64,000 nt of DNA from Clostridia bacterium (GTDB lineage Bacteria > Bacillota > Clostridia > Oscillospirales > CAG-382), in the NCBI GenBank assembly GCA_017429165.1, contig JAFRPL010000007.1, positions 62,001 to 126,000 on the forward strand. The letters are read 5' to 3'. Shown piece after piece: positions 41,954 to 51,743 of this stretch; within the stretch, counting starts at the first letter, position 1, and every line of letters starts with the position of its first letter. The position numbers and the translations under genes are program-made. The notes below the pieces were generated by a model. It was not told the DNA's origin. It did no database searches and saw only the letters and a list, made by a program, of their open reading frames with translations.

Positions 41954-42586
41954 TTATTTGGAATACAACTCCACGATGAGGTGTTCTTCGAACGGGAAGT
42001 CCACATCTTCTCTCTTAGGTAATGCTGCGACTGTAGCGACGCCGTTTTCTTTGTCAACGCTCAGCCATGCGGGAATGGTCTTCCCGCTGATATTTTCGAC
42101 AAGCATTTTAATTCTTGCGGATTTGCGGCTCTGTTCGGCAACAGCGACCACGTCGTTCAGTTTGACGATGAACGAAGGAATGTTGACCTTTTTGCCGTTT
42201 ACGGTGAAGTGACCGTGACGTACGAGTTGGCGTGCTTCTCTGCGGCTTTCGGCCATACCCATACGGTAAACCACGTTGTCAAGGCGACGTTCGATAAGGG
42301 TAAGCAGGTTTTCGCCGGTCTGCCCTTCTTTTTTGTCGGCTTTTACAAAGTAGTTCTTAAACTGCTTCTCTAAAATACCATAATATCTCTTTGCTTTCTG
42401 TTTCTCGCGGAGCTGGAGACCGTATTCTTTGGGTCTTCTTCTGCCGGAGTTGGCGCCGTGCTGACCGGGAGCTTTCTGACGTCTGTCAAAAGAGCATTTG
42501 TCGGAATAGCATCTGTCGCCTTTGAGCATGAGTTTGACGCCTTCCTTGCGGCAAAGCCTGCAAGCGGGTCCTGTATATCTTGCCAT
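41954..42586 (-). CDS. rpsD: 30S ribosomal protein S4
   Basis: 210 residues. N-terminal zinc-type motif with four Cys (CRLCRKEG and [11 protein letters not shown]) and the S4 RNA-binding domain ([22 protein letters not shown]). S4 nucleates 30S assembly. GGAGG lies upstream of the ATG; 24 nt separate it from rpoA. Confidence 0.98.
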   Translation of the reverse strand: MARYTGPACRLCRKEGVKLMLKGDRCYSDKCSFDRRQKAPGQHGANSGRRRPKEYGLQLREKQKAKRYYGILEKQFKNYFVKADKKEGQTGENLLTLIERRLDNVVYRMGMAESRREARQLVRHGHFTVNGKKVNIPSFIVKLNDVVAVAEQSRKSARIKMLVENISGKTIPAWLSVDKENGVATVAALPKREDVDFPFEEHLIVELYSK

Positions 42587-42613
42587 TATTTAACCTCCAT
42601 TTACTTTCTGTCG

Positions 42614-43012
42614 TTATACACGTCTTCTCTTGGGCGGTCTGCAGCCGTTGTGAGGGATAGGCGTTACGTCTTTAATAGAAGTGATGTCGAGCCCTGCGAC
42701 CTGCAGCGCGCGGATAGCGGCTTCTCTTCCCTGGCCGGGACCTTTGACATAGACTTCAACGGTCTTGAGCCCGTGCTCCATAGCTGCTTTGGCGGCGGTT
42801 TCGGCTGCCATCTGAGCGGCAAACGGAGTAGATTTACGGGAACCTCTGAAATTGAGTCCGCCGGCGGAAGCCCACGAAATGGCGTTGCCCTGGGTATCTG
42901 TGATGGTAACTATAGTGTTGTTAAAGCTGGAACGAATATGCGCTGCACCGCTGGCTATATTCTTGCGCTCGCGACGTTTTTTCGAAACAACTTTTTTCTG
43001 CTGTTTTGCCAT
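42614..43012 (-). CDS. rpsK: 30S ribosomal protein S11
   Basis: 132 residues: [50 protein letters not shown] and the C-terminal [18 protein letters not shown]. Part of the 30S platform. 22 nt after rpsM. Confidence 0.99.
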   Translation of the reverse strand: MAKQQKKVVSKKRRERKNIASGAAHIRSSFNNTIVTITDTQGNAISWASAGGLNFRGSRKSTPFAAQMAAETAAKAAMEHGLKTVEVYVKGPGQGREAAIRALQVAGLDITSIKDVTPIPHNGCRPPKRRRV

Positions 43013-43034
43013 TTGGTTTTTACCTCCTTAACTC

Positions 43035-43403
43035 TTATTTCTTCTTGTTGGCGATCGTTTTGACGGGGCCTTTTCTGGTCCTGGCGTTCGTCTTGGTCCT
43101 CTGGCCGCGAACGGGGAGGCCTTTTCTGTGACGCTGACCGCGGTAGCAATCGATCTCGACCATACGTTTGATGTTGAGCGCGACGTCTCTTCTGAGGTCA
43201 CCTTCGACGATATAATCGTTTTCGATAACGTCACGAAGCTTAGCCACGTCGTCTTCGGTAAGATCTTTGCAGCGAGTGTCGGGGTTTATACCGGTTTTCT
43301 TGAGTATTTCGTTGGAACGGCTTCTGCCTATACCGTAGATATAGGTGAGACCGATCTCAACGCGCTTTGCGTTGGGAATGTCAACGCCGGAAATACGTGC
43401 CAT
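43035..43403 (-). CDS. rpsM: 30S ribosomal protein S13
   Basis: 122 residues: [53 protein letters not shown]. Contacts the P-site tRNA and 50S. Follows rpmJ by 15 nt. Confidence 0.99.
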   Translation of the reverse strand: MARISGVDIPNAKRVEIGLTYIYGIGRSRSNEILKKTGINPDTRCKDLTEDDVAKLRDVIENDYIVEGDLRRDVALNIKRMVEIDCYRGQRHRKGLPVRGQRTKTNARTRKGPVKTIANKKK

Positions 43404-43418
43404 TGTTACACCTCTCTT

Positions 43419-43532
43419 TTAACCTTGTCTCTGCTTATGTTTGGGATTTTCGCAAATGACCATTACTCTGCCCTTGCGTTTGATGATCTTGCATTTTTCG
43501 CACATCTTCTTTACAGAAGGTTTGACTTTCAT
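43419..43532 (-). CDS. rpmJ: 50S ribosomal protein L36
   Basis: 37 residues: [20 protein letters not shown] and [11 protein letters not shown], the zinc-binding C-type (CxxC...C...H). Too short for most ORF callers. AGGAGG-like GGAGGT upstream of the ATG. It lies between infA and rpsM as in other Firmicutes. Confidence 0.98.
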   Translation of the reverse strand: MKVKPSVKKMCEKCKIIKRKGRVMVICENPKHKQRQG

Positions 43533-43555
43533 TAATGATACCTCCGATCGAAATA

Positions 43556-43774
43556 TTATTTCGCTCTGTACGTTATCCTTCCCTGCGTGAGGTCGTAGAT
43601 GGAAACTTCCACCGTCACCCTGTCGCCGGTAAGGATCCTTATATAATGCTGACGCATTTTACCTGAAATGTGGGCAGTCACCATATGACCGTTCGAAAGT
43701 TTAACTTTGAAAACGGTATTGGGCAAAACCTCGGTGACAACGCCTTCGAATTCTATGACATCGTCTTTAGCCAG
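43556..43774 (-). CDS. infA: translation initiation factor IF-1, probable CTG start
   Basis: IF-1 binds the 30S A site and helps IF-2 and IF-3. The frame gives 72 residues, exactly the usual length, beginning (M)[18 protein letters not shown] and holding [15 protein letters not shown]. The residue before AKDD is encoded by CTG at 43774, with GGAGG 7 nt upstream. No ATG, GTG or TTG is available: the frame has a TAA five codons upstream (TAA GGA GGA ATC ATT CTG). ATT at 43777 and ATC at 43780 are the only other weak options. Lies 12 nt after the KOW gene. Confidence 0.93.
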   Translation of the reverse strand: MAKDDVIEFEGVVTEVLPNTVFKVKLSNGHMVTAHISGKMRQHYIRILTGDRVTVEVSIYDLTQGRITYRAK

Positions 43775-43786
43775 AATGATTCCTCC

Positions 43787-44059
43787 TTAAATATTGTAAG
43801 AACTCGGTTGGTTCGCGGCGGTCCGCGCGCGGAAAACGGCTTTTCGTATCTGCCCGTTCGTAGCGCCCGGAACATCTGTCAGTCCGCTTTCGCAGACGAC
43901 TCTTATATGCCTGATCTTTTTCTTCTTTGGTTTTTCCGCTCTGCGCCTGCGCCCGTCGGCGTACCACACGTACCCGTCCCCGGACGCAAGCACCGCGAAA
44001 AATCTGCCTTTGTCGTTCCCCTTCAGTGAAACGACTATCTGACCTGAAAAATCCTTCAT
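43787..44059 (-). CDS. KOW-domain RNA-binding protein
   Basis: 90 residues: MKDFSGQIVVSLKGNDKGRF, AVLASGDGYVWYADGR, then a strongly basic stretch (RRRRAEKPKKKKIRHIRVV). This is the small KOW-domain family (L14e/L24-like fold) found between map and infA in Clostridia. It probably binds rRNA; its exact place is unknown. ATG 44059 has a weak site (CGGA, 2-3 nt). It starts 17 nt after the map stop. Confidence 0.85.
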   Translation of the reverse strand: MKDFSGQIVVSLKGNDKGRFFAVLASGDGYVWYADGRRRRAEKPKKKKIRHIRVVCESGLTDVPGATNGQIRKAVFRARTAANQPSSYNI

Positions 44060-44076
44060 ATTCCGTCGGATTGCGC

Positions 44077-44826
44077 TCAATACGGCGTAGTCAGTATCTC
44101 GGGTCCGTTTGCGGTTATTGCCACGGTGTTTTCGTAATGGGCGGAATTTTTTCCGTCCGCGGTCACTACCGTCCAACCGTCCGAAAGCTGCCTTACTTTC
44201 CATGTCCCCGCGTTTACCATCGGCTCTATCGCCAGCGTCATACCCTCGCGCAGAAGTATTCCGCGCCCGGGACGCCCGTAATTGGGAACGCTCGGATCTT
44301 CGTGCATTTCGGTGCCTATTCCGTGCCCGACGTAGTCGCGCACAACGGAAAAGCCGTTTTGGACCACATATTCTTCTATCGCCGAACCGATATCGCCCAG
44401 CCGGTTGCCGCACAGCGCTTTTTCTATTCCTTTGAAAAAGCTTGCGCGTGTAACCTCTATGAGCTTAGCGGCTTCCTCGGTGATATCACCGACGGCGACC
44501 GTTGCTGCGCAATCGCCCTGCCAGCCCTTGTAAATGGCGCCGACATCTATCTTGACTATATCTCCGTTCTTCAATTCACGCCCGGAAGGGATCCCGTGAA
44601 TGACCTGTTCATTCACCGAGACGCATGCCGAAGCCGGAAAACCGCCGTATCCGAGGAAAGACGGTCTGGCTCCGTGAGAGACGATGACCTCGTGGATCTT
44701 TTTGTTGATCTGCGCCGTGGTAACGCCCTCTTTGACCATTGCCATGCCCTCGGCTCTCGCAAGCGCCGTGATCTTGCCTGCATCACGCATTCTTGCGATC
44801 GCCTCGGGAGTTTTGATGGTTATCAT
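44077..44826 (-). CDS. map: type I methionine aminopeptidase
   Basis: Removes the N-terminal Met from new proteins. 249 residues with the five metal ligands visible: KIDVGA (Asp), GDCAAT (Asp), GHGIGTEMHE (His), IEPMV (Glu) and YENTVA (Glu). No N-terminal extension, so the short type. It begins 1 nt after the adk stop. Confidence 0.98.
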   Translation of the reverse strand: MITIKTPEAIARMRDAGKITALARAEGMAMVKEGVTTAQINKKIHEVIVSHGARPSFLGYGGFPASACVSVNEQVIHGIPSGRELKNGDIVKIDVGAIYKGWQGDCAATVAVGDITEEAAKLIEVTRASFFKGIEKALCGNRLGDIGSAIEEYVVQNGFSVVRDYVGHGIGTEMHEDPSVPNYGRPGRGILLREGMTLAIEPMVNAGTWKVRQLSDGWTVVTADGKNSAHYENTVAITANGPEILTTPY

Positions 44827-44827
44827 G

Positions 44828-45460
44828 TCAAGTTCCCAACTCCGCCAGGATGTGGCGGGTGATCTCGGGGATCGTGTCGGAACCCGATACTGTCTTCACA
44901 AGCCCTTTTGCGTTATAAAACGCTTTGAGCGGCTCGGTCTGACTGTGATAAGTGTCGAGTCTGTTCATTACAACTTTGGGGTCGTCATCCTTACGAGTGA
45001 TGAGCTCGCCGCCGCATTTGTCGCAGTGTACGTTGTCTTTGGTGGGATTGTACAGCAAATGGTACGAAGCGCCGCAGACGCCGCACAGGCGGCGGTTGGA
45101 AAGACGGTTTACGATCTCTTCGTCAGAAAGTTCTATCGAAAGCACCGCGTCGATCTTCACACCCATCGCGTCGAGTGCTTCCGCCTGCGGTATCGTTCTG
45201 GGGAAGCCGTCGAGGATGTAGCCGTTCGCGCAGTCGGGCTCCGAAAGCCGGTCCTTGATGATCGCGGTCACGACCGCGTCGGGGACCAGCTCGCCCGCTT
45301 CGACATACTGTTTTGCTTTCAGACCGGTGGGAGTGCCGTTTTTCATCGCTTCACGCAGCACCGCGCCGGTAGAGACCGTGGGAATGTTGAGTTTTTGGCA
45401 GATGATTTCTGCCTGAGTGCCTTTTCCTGCGCCCGGAGGGCCAAACAGAATTATATTCAT
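44828..45460 (-). CDS. adk: adenylate kinase
   Basis: Makes ADP from ATP and AMP. 210 residues: P-loop GPPGAGKGTQAE, DGFPRTIPQAEALD, and a LID with four Cys (CGVCGASYHL and CDKCGG) that would bind zinc, as in many Gram-positives. Follows secY by 12 nt. Confidence 0.98.
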   Translation of the reverse strand: MNIILFGPPGAGKGTQAEIICQKLNIPTVSTGAVLREAMKNGTPTGLKAKQYVEAGELVPDAVVTAIIKDRLSEPDCANGYILDGFPRTIPQAEALDAMGVKIDAVLSIELSDEEIVNRLSNRRLCGVCGASYHLLYNPTKDNVHCDKCGGELITRKDDDPKVVMNRLDTYHSQTEPLKAFYNAKGLVKTVSGSDTIPEITRHILAELGT

Positions 45461-45472
45461 AAAGGCACCTTC

Positions 45473-46819
45473 TTATTCAAGGAAACCCTTGTAGTTGCGC
45501 ATAGTGATCTGAGCTTCGAGATCGCGGGTGGTTTCGAGCGCAACGCCCACGACGATCAGCAGCGACGTACCGGTAAGGGCGACGTTTGCAAGCAGCTGAG
45601 CGATAATGCTGGTGGCGTCGATCTCGATCCATCTGGAGATCATAACGAGGATCAGGGGGAATATCGCAACGATAGAAAGGAATACAGCGCCCATAAACGT
45701 TACTTTACCGAGCACTTTGCGGATATAATCCGCGGTGGCTTTGCCGGGTCTGTGGCCCAGGATGGTGCCGCCGTTCTTCTGCAGATTGGAAGCGACCTCC
45801 ATGGGGTTGAACGATATTTCGGAATAGAAATACGCAAACGCGACGATGAGGATAAGGTAAGCTATGGCGTAGAAAGGATACTTACTGCCCGCGGAGAACC
45901 AGTCGTTGATACCGCTGCTCCAGCTCGTAAAGATGAGCGCGAGCGTGGCGGGTATCATAACGATGGACTGGGCGAAGATGATAGGCATAACGCCGGTCAT
46001 ATTCAGCTTAAGGGGCAGGAACGTATTGTTGCCGCCGTAAATCCTTCTGCCGACCTGGCGCTTTGCGTACTGCACGGGAAGACGTCTTTCCGCATTGGTG
46101 ACGTAAATGACGAACCAGATTGAGAAGACCATAACGACCAGTGCGAGCACTACCCAGATGATGTTGATAGGGTTGCCGCCTTCGCCGAAGATGAGTTTGA
46201 TGTACTGGATGATCTGACCGAGGATAACGGGGCCGCGCGCCAGGATGCCTGCGAACAGGATCATGGATATGCCGTTGCCTATGCCGTTGTTGTCGATCTT
46301 TTCACCGAGCCACATAACAATGCAGGCGCCGGCAGTCAGCGAAGCCATAATGACTATGCAGGGGAAAGTGCCGGTCGCGAACAGCATCTTCTGTCCGTCT
46401 CCGCCGCCTCTGAGCACGGTATAATAACCGTAGGAAAGGACGAGCGCGAGCACAATGGTGAGGATCCTGGTGTAGTTCTGCAGTTTTTCCTGTCCTTCGG
46501 GGCCGCTCTTGGAAAGACGTTCGAGGGCGGGGATGGCAACTGCGAGCAGCTGGATGACTATGGAAGCCGTGATGTACGGCGAGATCGAAAGCGCGAACAG
46601 CGTGCCGTTCGAGAACGATTCGCCGGACAGGAGGTTGAAATAGCCGAGCAGCGAAGTAGCGACTCCGGAATTGCTGAAATAGCTCTTGAGCGCTTCGCTG
46701 TCTATGAACGGAACGGGGATCTGAGACCCTATTCTGAACAATGCGATTATAAAGAAGGTGAATAAGAGTTTTTTACGTATATCCTGGATCTTCCAGGCGT
46801 TTTTGAACGTTTGAAACAT
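45473..46819 (-). CDS. secY: preprotein translocase subunit SecY
   Basis: The protein-conducting channel. 448 residues with ten predicted membrane segments, plug region (LFALSISPYITASIVIQLL), cytosolic loop (YAKRQVGRRIYGGNNTFLPL) and the C-terminal tail. Two adjacent ATGs (46822, 46819) overlap the rplO stop; I take the second because [11 protein letters not shown] is the usual start and GAGG then lies 7 nt upstream. Confidence 0.97.
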   Translation of the reverse strand: MFQTFKNAWKIQDIRKKLLFTFFIIALFRIGSQIPVPFIDSEALKSYFSNSGVATSLLGYFNLLSGESFSNGTLFALSISPYITASIVIQLLAVAIPALERLSKSGPEGQEKLQNYTRILTIVLALVLSYGYYTVLRGGGDGQKMLFATGTFPCIVIMASLTAGACIVMWLGEKIDNNGIGNGISMILFAGILARGPVILGQIIQYIKLIFGEGGNPINIIWVVLALVVMVFSIWFVIYVTNAERRLPVQYAKRQVGRRIYGGNNTFLPLKLNMTGVMPIIFAQSIVMIPATLALIFTSWSSGINDWFSAGSKYPFYAIAYLILIVAFAYFYSEISFNPMEVASNLQKNGGTILGHRPGKATADYIRKVLGKVTFMGAVFLSIVAIFPLILVMISRWIEIDATSIIAQLLANVALTGTSLLIVVGVALETTRDLEAQITMRNYKGFLE

Positions 46820-47262
46820 CATACCACCTCGGCTGTTCCGCCTGCCGCCTCAATCTTCTCTTTAGCAGACTGTGAAAACACATTTGCTTTAACGGTGAGC
46901 TTTTTGTTGAGTTCTCCGTTGCCGAGCACTTTGAGGCCATCGAGTTCCTTGCGGACTGCGCCGATCCCGAGAAGAGCGTTGATGTCGACGACTTCGCCTT
47001 CTTCAAAGCAGTTGGCAAGCGTGTCGAGATTTACGATAGCATACTGTTTGGAAAAATGATTCTTGAAACCTCTTTTGGGGAGTTTTCTGTATATCGGGAG
47101 CTGGCCGCCTTCGAATCCGGGCCTTACACCGCCGCCGGAGCGAGCGTTCTGACCTTTGTGACCGCGACCGCCGGTTTTTCCGTTACCGCTGCCGGGACCT
47201 CTGCCTTTTCTGAAATTGGCTTTGGTGCTGCCGGGAGCCGGAGCGAGCTCATGAAGCTTCAT
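46819..47262 (-). CDS. rplO: 50S ribosomal protein L15
   Basis: 147 residues: [41 protein letters not shown]. Basic, Gly-rich N-terminus that threads into 23S rRNA. Its stop overlaps the secY start codons. Confidence 0.99.
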   Translation of the reverse strand: MKLHELAPAPGSTKANFRKGRGPGSGNGKTGGRGHKGQNARSGGGVRPGFEGGQLPIYRKLPKRGFKNHFSKQYAIVNLDTLANCFEEGEVVDINALLGIGAVRKELDGLKVLGNGELNKKLTVKANVFSQSAKEKIEAAGGTAEVV

Positions 47263-47283
47263 AATTGTTTCCTCCTTGTTGGA

Positions 47284-47466
47284 TTATTTGACTTCATCAA
47301 CGGTGATGAGGTGGATTATAACGTTGATCTTACCTTCGAGCACGGCGTCTTTGTTGGCGACCGTGCTGTCGCCGGGTTTGCTGAGCCCCAGGGACTTTGC
47401 GGTGAGGATCTGTTTCTTTGCGCGGCCTATAAGGCTTTTAACGAGAGTGATTTTGACCTGTTCCAT
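47284..47466 (-). CDS. rpmD: 50S ribosomal protein L30
   Basis: 60 residues, MEQVKITLVKSLIGRAKKQI, with the L30 core (TAKSLGLSKPGDSTV). Two ATGs in a row (47469, 47466); the second has GGGAGG 6 nt upstream and is preferred. Confidence 0.97.
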   Translation of the reverse strand: MEQVKITLVKSLIGRAKKQILTAKSLGLSKPGDSTVANKDAVLEGKINVIIHLITVDEVK

Positions 47467-47479
47467 CATTTACCTCCCA

Positions 47480-47986
47480 TTAACCTTTCACTGCTTCCAC
47501 AGCTATGCCGCGTGCGAGCGCGACTTCTTCGGCGGTGCGAAGGCTGCGGAGCGCTTCGAAAGTGGCTTTGACCACGTTGGTGGGGTTGTTGGAACGCAGC
47601 GATTTGCCGCGTATGTCCTTTATGCCGACAGAATCGAGCACGGCGCGCATGGTGCCGCCGGCGATTATACCGGTACCGGGAGCAGCCGGCTTGAGCAGAA
47701 CGCGACCGGAGCCGAATTCGCCTATGATCTCGTGAGGGATCGTGGTGCCTTTGAGCGAAACGCTTATGACGTTCCTCTTGGCGGCTTCGAGCGCTTTGCT
47801 TATGGCTTCGGGGACTTCGGCGGCCTTACCGAGGCCGTAACCCACGTGTCCGGCGCCGTCACCCACCACTATAAGAGCCGAAAAGCGGGCTATACGGCCG
47901 CCTTTAACGGTCTTGCATACTCTTTTGGTGGTCACCAGAGTTTCTTTGAGTTCAGTTTCAGCGGGATTGAATTTGTTGTTAGCCAT
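47480..47986 (-). CDS. rpsE: 30S ribosomal protein S5
   Basis: 168 residues: [62 protein letters not shown]5 is part of the decoding-fidelity and mRNA-entry region. 13 nt before rpmD. Confidence 0.99.
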   Translation of the reverse strand: MANNKFNPAETELKETLVTTKRVCKTVKGGRIARFSALIVVGDGAGHVGYGLGKAAEVPEAISKALEAAKRNVISVSLKGTTIPHEIIGEFGSGRVLLKPAAPGTGIIAGGTMRAVLDSVGIKDIRGKSLRSNNPTNVVKATFEALRSLRTAEEVALARGIAVEAVKG

Positions 47987-47996
47987 ATTTTCCTCC

Positions 47997-48353
47997 TTAA
48001 AACTTGAGTCCGGCTTCGCGTGCGCCGTTGGCGAGTTCCATAACGCGTCCGTGATAGAGGTAACCGCCTCTGTCGAAGACCACTTCGGAAATGCCTTTTT
48101 CGAGCGCGCGCTGCGCTACGAGCGCACCGACCTTTTTAGCGGCTTCTTTGTTGCCGCCGTCGCCGAAATCTTTTTCGGTGCTGGAGGCCGATACAAGCGT
48201 TTTGCCCACTGTATCGTCTATGACCTGTGCCTGGATGTTATCGTTGGAGCGATAAACGCAGAGTCTGGGGCGTTCGGGGGTGCCGAATATCTTGGCTCTG
48301 ACTCTCTTATGTCTCTGCAGACGTTTTTCGTTGCTGTCTTTTCTGTTAACCAT
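47997..48353 (-). CDS. rplR: 50S ribosomal protein L18
   Basis: 118 residues: [56 protein letters not shown]. Binds 5S rRNA. Normal length. Confidence 0.99.
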   Translation of the reverse strand: MVNRKDSNEKRLQRHKRVRAKIFGTPERPRLCVYRSNDNIQAQVIDDTVGKTLVSASSTEKDFGDGGNKEAAKKVGALVAQRALEKGISEVVFDRGGYLYHGRVMELANGAREAGLKF

Positions 48354-48372
48354 ATTTATTCACTCCTTCCGA

Positions 48373-48912
48373 TTATTTACCGGTCTTACCAGCTTTGCGT
48401 CTGATAGTCTCGTCGGAATACTTGACGCCTTTGCCGAGGTAAGGTTCGGGAGGACGTTTGGCTCTGATCTCTGCTGCGAGCTGGCCTACGACCTGCTTGT
48501 TTGCACCGCGGATGATGACTTTGTCGGCCTGGGGAACTTCGAACGTGATCCCTTCGGGTTCGTCGAAGATCACCTGATGCGAATAACCCAGGTTGAGCAC
48601 GAGCTGTTTGCCCTGTTTGGCGGCTTTGTAACCGACGCCGACAATGTTGAGCTCTTTGGAAAACTCGTGAGTCACGCCTACGACCATATTGTTGAGCAGC
48701 GCTCTGGTAAGTCCGTGGAGCGATCTGGTCTCTTTTTCGTCGTTGGGACGTTTGATCTCGATACGGTTGTTTTCGATCTCTATGGCCATCTGCGGGCAGA
48801 GCTGCTGTTTGAGTTCGCCCTTGGGACCTTTTACGGTGACAAGGTTGTTTTCGTCGACTTTGACTTCCACGCCGGCAGGGATATCGATATGCATCTTACC
48901 TATTCTTGACAT
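48373..48912 (-). CDS. rplF: 50S ribosomal protein L6
   Basis: 179 residues: MSRIGKMHIDIPAGVEVKVD, GPKGELKQQL, GVGYKAAKQGKQLVLNLGYSH, RAKRPPEPYLGKGVKY. Confidence 0.99.
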   Translation of the reverse strand: MSRIGKMHIDIPAGVEVKVDENNLVTVKGPKGELKQQLCPQMAIEIENNRIEIKRPNDEKETRSLHGLTRALLNNMVVGVTHEFSKELNIVGVGYKAAKQGKQLVLNLGYSHQVIFDEPEGITFEVPQADKVIIRGANKQVVGQLAAEIRAKRPPEPYLGKGVKYSDETIRRKAGKTGK

Positions 48913-48925
48913 TGCATTATCCCCC

Positions 48926-49327
48926 TTACCATACGAAGGCGAGGACTTCGCCGCCGAGATTTTCTTTTCTTGCGCGTTTATCTGTCATAAGGCCTTTGGA
49001 CGTGGAAATGATCGCAACGCCCAGACCGTTTCTGACTCTGGGGAGTTCATTGCAGGAAGAATAAATACGAAGACCCGGTTTGGAAACTCTCTTTATTCCC
49101 TGAAGGACTCTCGCTTTGTTTTCGCCGTACTTGAGAGTGACGGTGATAACGCCCTGTTTGTTTTCGGTATCCTTTACCTCAAAGCCCTTGATATAGCCTT
49201 CGTCGAGAAGGATCTGAGCGATGGCGGTCTTCATGTTGGAAGCGGGGATATCGACTGTTTCGTGCTTGGCGGAGTTGGCATTTCTGATTCTGGTGAGCAT
49301 ATCTGCTACAACGTCTGTGATCTGCAT
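48926..49327 (-). CDS. rpsH: 30S ribosomal protein S8
   Basis: 133 residues: [58 protein letters not shown]8 binds 16S rRNA and, in E. coli, represses the spc operon; no such site was identified here. Confidence 0.99.
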   Translation of the reverse strand: MQITDVVADMLTRIRNANSAKHETVDIPASNMKTAIAQILLDEGYIKGFEVKDTENKQGVITVTLKYGENKARVLQGIKRVSKPGLRIYSSCNELPRVRNGLGVAIISTSKGLMTDKRARKENLGGEVLAFVW

Positions 49328-49339
49328 AATGTTACCTCC

Positions 49340-49525
49340 TTACCAGCTTGCTTTCTTAACGCCGGGGATCTGACCCGCATAAGAAAGGTTTCTGAAGCAT
49401 ATACGGCACACGCCGTATTTTCTCAAATAAGCGTGGGGTCTGCCGCAGATCTTGCATCTGTTGTAAGCTCTGGTGGAATACTTGGCAGGCCTCTGCTGTC
49501 TTAATTTCATGGATAATTTAGCCAT
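49340..49525 (-). CDS. rpsN: 30S ribosomal protein S14, zinc type
   Basis: 61 residues: [44 protein letters not shown]. Four Cys in two CxxC pairs define the short zinc-dependent S14, typical of Firmicutes. Confidence 0.99.
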   Translation of the reverse strand: MAKLSMKLRQQRPAKYSTRAYNRCKICGRPHAYLRKYGVCRICFRNLSYAGQIPGVKKASW

Positions 49526-49539
49526 TTACGATTTCCTCC

Positions 49540-50082
49540 TTACTGCTTTGCGAACGGTGCGCCGAGAAGCCTGAGAAGCTCTCTTGCTTCTTCGTCGGTG
49601 TTGGCGGTGGTCACGAAGCAGATATCCATACCGCGGATCTTTTCGATCTTATCGTATTCGATCTCGGGGAATATGAGCTGTTCTTTGAGACCGCAGGCAT
49701 AGTTGCCGCGTCCGTCGAAGCTGTTGGGGTTGATGCCTTTGAAGTCTCTGACTCTGGGGAGTGCGATGTTGAAGAACTTGTAAACGAATTCATACATCTT
49801 TTCGCCGCGGAGCGTGACCTTTGCGCCGATCTTGTTGCCGGCGCGGAGCTTGAAGTTGGAAACCGACTTTTTGGCGGTAGTGATGACGCCTTTCTGGCCG
49901 GTGATGAGCGCGAGCTCGTCGATGATATTGTCGAGCGCCTTGGGGTTGTCCTTAGCCTCGCCGCAGCCGACGTTGATGACGACTTTGTCGAGCTTGGGGA
50001 TCTGCATCACGTTCTTGTATTCGAACTTTTTCATAAGGGCGGGAGCAACATCGCTTTTATAATAATCTCTTAAAACTGCCAT
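49540..50082 (-). CDS. rplE: 50S ribosomal protein L5
   Basis: 180 residues: [58 protein letters not shown]. Binds 5S rRNA. Normal length. Confidence 0.99.
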   Translation of the reverse strand: MAVLRDYYKSDVAPALMKKFEYKNVMQIPKLDKVVINVGCGEAKDNPKALDNIIDELALITGQKGVITTAKKSVSNFKLRAGNKIGAKVTLRGEKMYEFVYKFFNIALPRVRDFKGINPNSFDGRGNYACGLKEQLIFPEIEYDKIEKIRGMDICFVTTANTDEEARELLRLLGAPFAKQ

Positions 50083-50097
50083 AATTACTCTCCTTCC

Positions 50098-50427
50098 TTA
50101 AAGTGTTTCGCCGCATTTGACGCAGGATCTGATCTTGTCGCCGTTGGGCATCGTCTTAATACGGACTCTTCTGCCCTTCTGGCATTTGGGGCAGTAAAGC
50201 ATGACCTTGCTGGCGTAGATGGCGCCTTCGGTCTTGATTATGCCGCCGGTCTCGCCCTGTCTGCGCGCTTTAACGTGCTTGGAAACGACGTGTGCGCCTT
50301 CTACGATGCACTTGCCTTCCTTGGGGGAAACGCCGAGCACTTTGCCGACGTGCGGTTCTTTACCGTTGGAATCGGCTCCGCTTATGACGACGACGGTGTC
50401 GCCGGTCTTTATATGCATTTTGCTCAT
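50098..50427 (-). CDS. rplX: 50S ribosomal protein L24
   Basis: 109 residues: KTGDTVVVISGADSNGKEPH (KOW domain), GGIIKTEGAIYASKVMLYC, and a C-terminal pair of CxxC motifs (CPKC, CVKC), a likely zinc knuckle. ATG 50427 has AAGGAGG 8-9 nt upstream; the in-frame TTG at 50448 lies before this site. Confidence 0.98.
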   Translation of the reverse strand: MSKMHIKTGDTVVVISGADSNGKEPHVGKVLGVSPKEGKCIVEGAHVVSKHVKARRQGETGGIIKTEGAIYASKVMLYCPKCQKGRRVRIKTMPNGDKIRSCVKCGETL

Positions 50428-50440
50428 TTCCGTAACCTCC

Positions 50441-50809
50441 TTACACAACTTCCGGTGCGAGCGAGAGGATCTTCATATAACTTTTTTCACGAAGTTCTCT
50501 TGCTACCGGCCCGAAAATACGGGTACCCTTGGGGTTGTTGTCAGCGCCGAGGATGACCGCCGCGTTTTCGTCGAATCTGACGTAAGAGCCGTCTGCTCTG
50601 CGCTGCGGAGCGACCGTTCTCACTATAACAGCCTTAACGACTTCGCCTTTTTTGACGGCGCCGCCGGGGATGGCTTTTTTGACCGCGCATACGACTACGT
50701 CGCCGATGCCGGCATATCTTCTGCCTGTGCCGCCGAGAACGCGTATGCACATCAGCTCTTTTGCGCCGGTGTTGTCGGCGACTTTCATGAATGACTGTTG
50801 CTGTATCAT
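50441..50809 (-). CDS. rplN: 50S ribosomal protein L14
   Basis: 122 residues: [60 protein letters not shown]. Forms bridges with the 30S subunit. Confidence 0.99.
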   Translation of the reverse strand: MIQQQSFMKVADNTGAKELMCIRVLGGTGRRYAGIGDVVVCAVKKAIPGGAVKKGEVVKAVIVRTVAPQRRADGSYVRFDENAAVILGADNNPKGTRIFGPVARELREKSYMKILSLAPEVV

Positions 50810-50823
50810 ATCTGTCCTCCCGG

Positions 50824-51087
50824 TTATTTAGCTTTTTCGATAATTCTCACGAGTCTCCAGCGCTTTTCCTTGGAAAGAGGACGGGTCTCCATTATTTCGA
50901 CTCTGTCGCCTATTCCGCATTCGTTGTTTTCGTCGTGGGCTTTGAATTTAACGGTACGTCTTACGATCTTGGGATAAAGAGGATGCTTGACGCTGTCTTC
51001 TATTGCGACGACTATGGTCTTATCCATTTTATCGCTTACGACTTTACCGACTCTGGTTTTTCTGAGATTTCTTTTCAGTTCTTCCAT
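50824..51087 (-). CDS. rpsQ: 30S ribosomal protein S17
   Basis: 87 residues: [40 protein letters not shown]. Early-binding 30S protein. 19 nt after rpmC. Confidence 0.98.
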   Translation of the reverse strand: MEELKRNLRKTRVGKVVSDKMDKTIVVAIEDSVKHPLYPKIVRRTVKFKAHDENNECGIGDRVEIMETRPLSKEKRWRLVRIIEKAK

Positions 51088-51106
51088 TTCAGCAAGCTCC
51101 TTTCAC

Positions 51107-51307
51107 TTACGCGTTTTCCTTAAGTTCTTTTTCGCGAAGAACGGTAAGGACACGGGCAATGTCTTTTTTGGTCTCGACGAGCTTCATGGGGTTGTCGAGC
51201 TGGTTGATGGAATGCTGGAAACGAAGGTTGAACAGTTCTTCCTTTTCTTCCCTGAGCTTCTTGGAAAGTTCGGAAGACGACAAAGCTCTGATTTCAGTAA
51301 TATTCAT
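51107..51307 (-). CDS. rpmC: 50S ribosomal protein L29
   Basis: 66 residues, all helical: LREEKEELFNLRFQHSINQL and KKDIARVLTVLREKEL. Lies at the peptide-exit site. Confidence 0.98.
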   Translation of the reverse strand: MNITEIRALSSSELSKKLREEKEELFNLRFQHSINQLDNPMKLVETKKDIARVLTVLREKELKENA

Positions 51308-51321
51308 TTGTATCTTTCCTC

Positions 51322-51741
51322 CTAACCTTCAAGATCCGCTTTGGTGACGAATTTGGTCTTTATGGGAAGCTTGTGGCCGGCAAGACGCATTGCCTCGCGG
51401 GCGTCGGCTTCGGCTATGCCGTCCATTTCGAACAGGACTCTGCCGGGTTTGACCACGGCGACCCAGTATTCGGGCGAGCCTTTACCGGAACCCATGCGGG
51501 TCTCGGCGGGTTTTTCGGTGACGGGCTTGTCGGGGAATATTTTGATCCAGACGTTACCGCCGCGCTTGATGTAACGCGTCATGGCGACACGGGCGGCCTC
51601 GATCTGATTGCTGGTGATCCAAGCCGGTTCGAGCGCGACCATACCGTATTCACCGTAGGTAACCTTGTTGCCTCTGGTGGCTTTGCCCTTCATACGGCCT
51701 CTCTGGACGCGTCTGTATTTGACTCTTTTAGGCATTAACAT
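51322..51741 (-). CDS. rplP: 50S ribosomal protein L16
   Basis: 139 residues: [57 protein letters not shown]. Start 51741 is favoured by GGAGG 9 nt upstream and by the usual ML(M/L)PKR beginning. Two nt after rpsC. Confidence 0.99.
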   Translation of the reverse strand: MLMPKRVKYRRVQRGRMKGKATRGNKVTYGEYGMVALEPAWITSNQIEAARVAMTRYIKRGGNVWIKIFPDKPVTEKPAETRMGSGKGSPEYWVAVVKPGRVLFEMDGIAEADAREAMRLAGHKLPIKTKFVTKADLEG

Positions 51742-51743
51742 GA

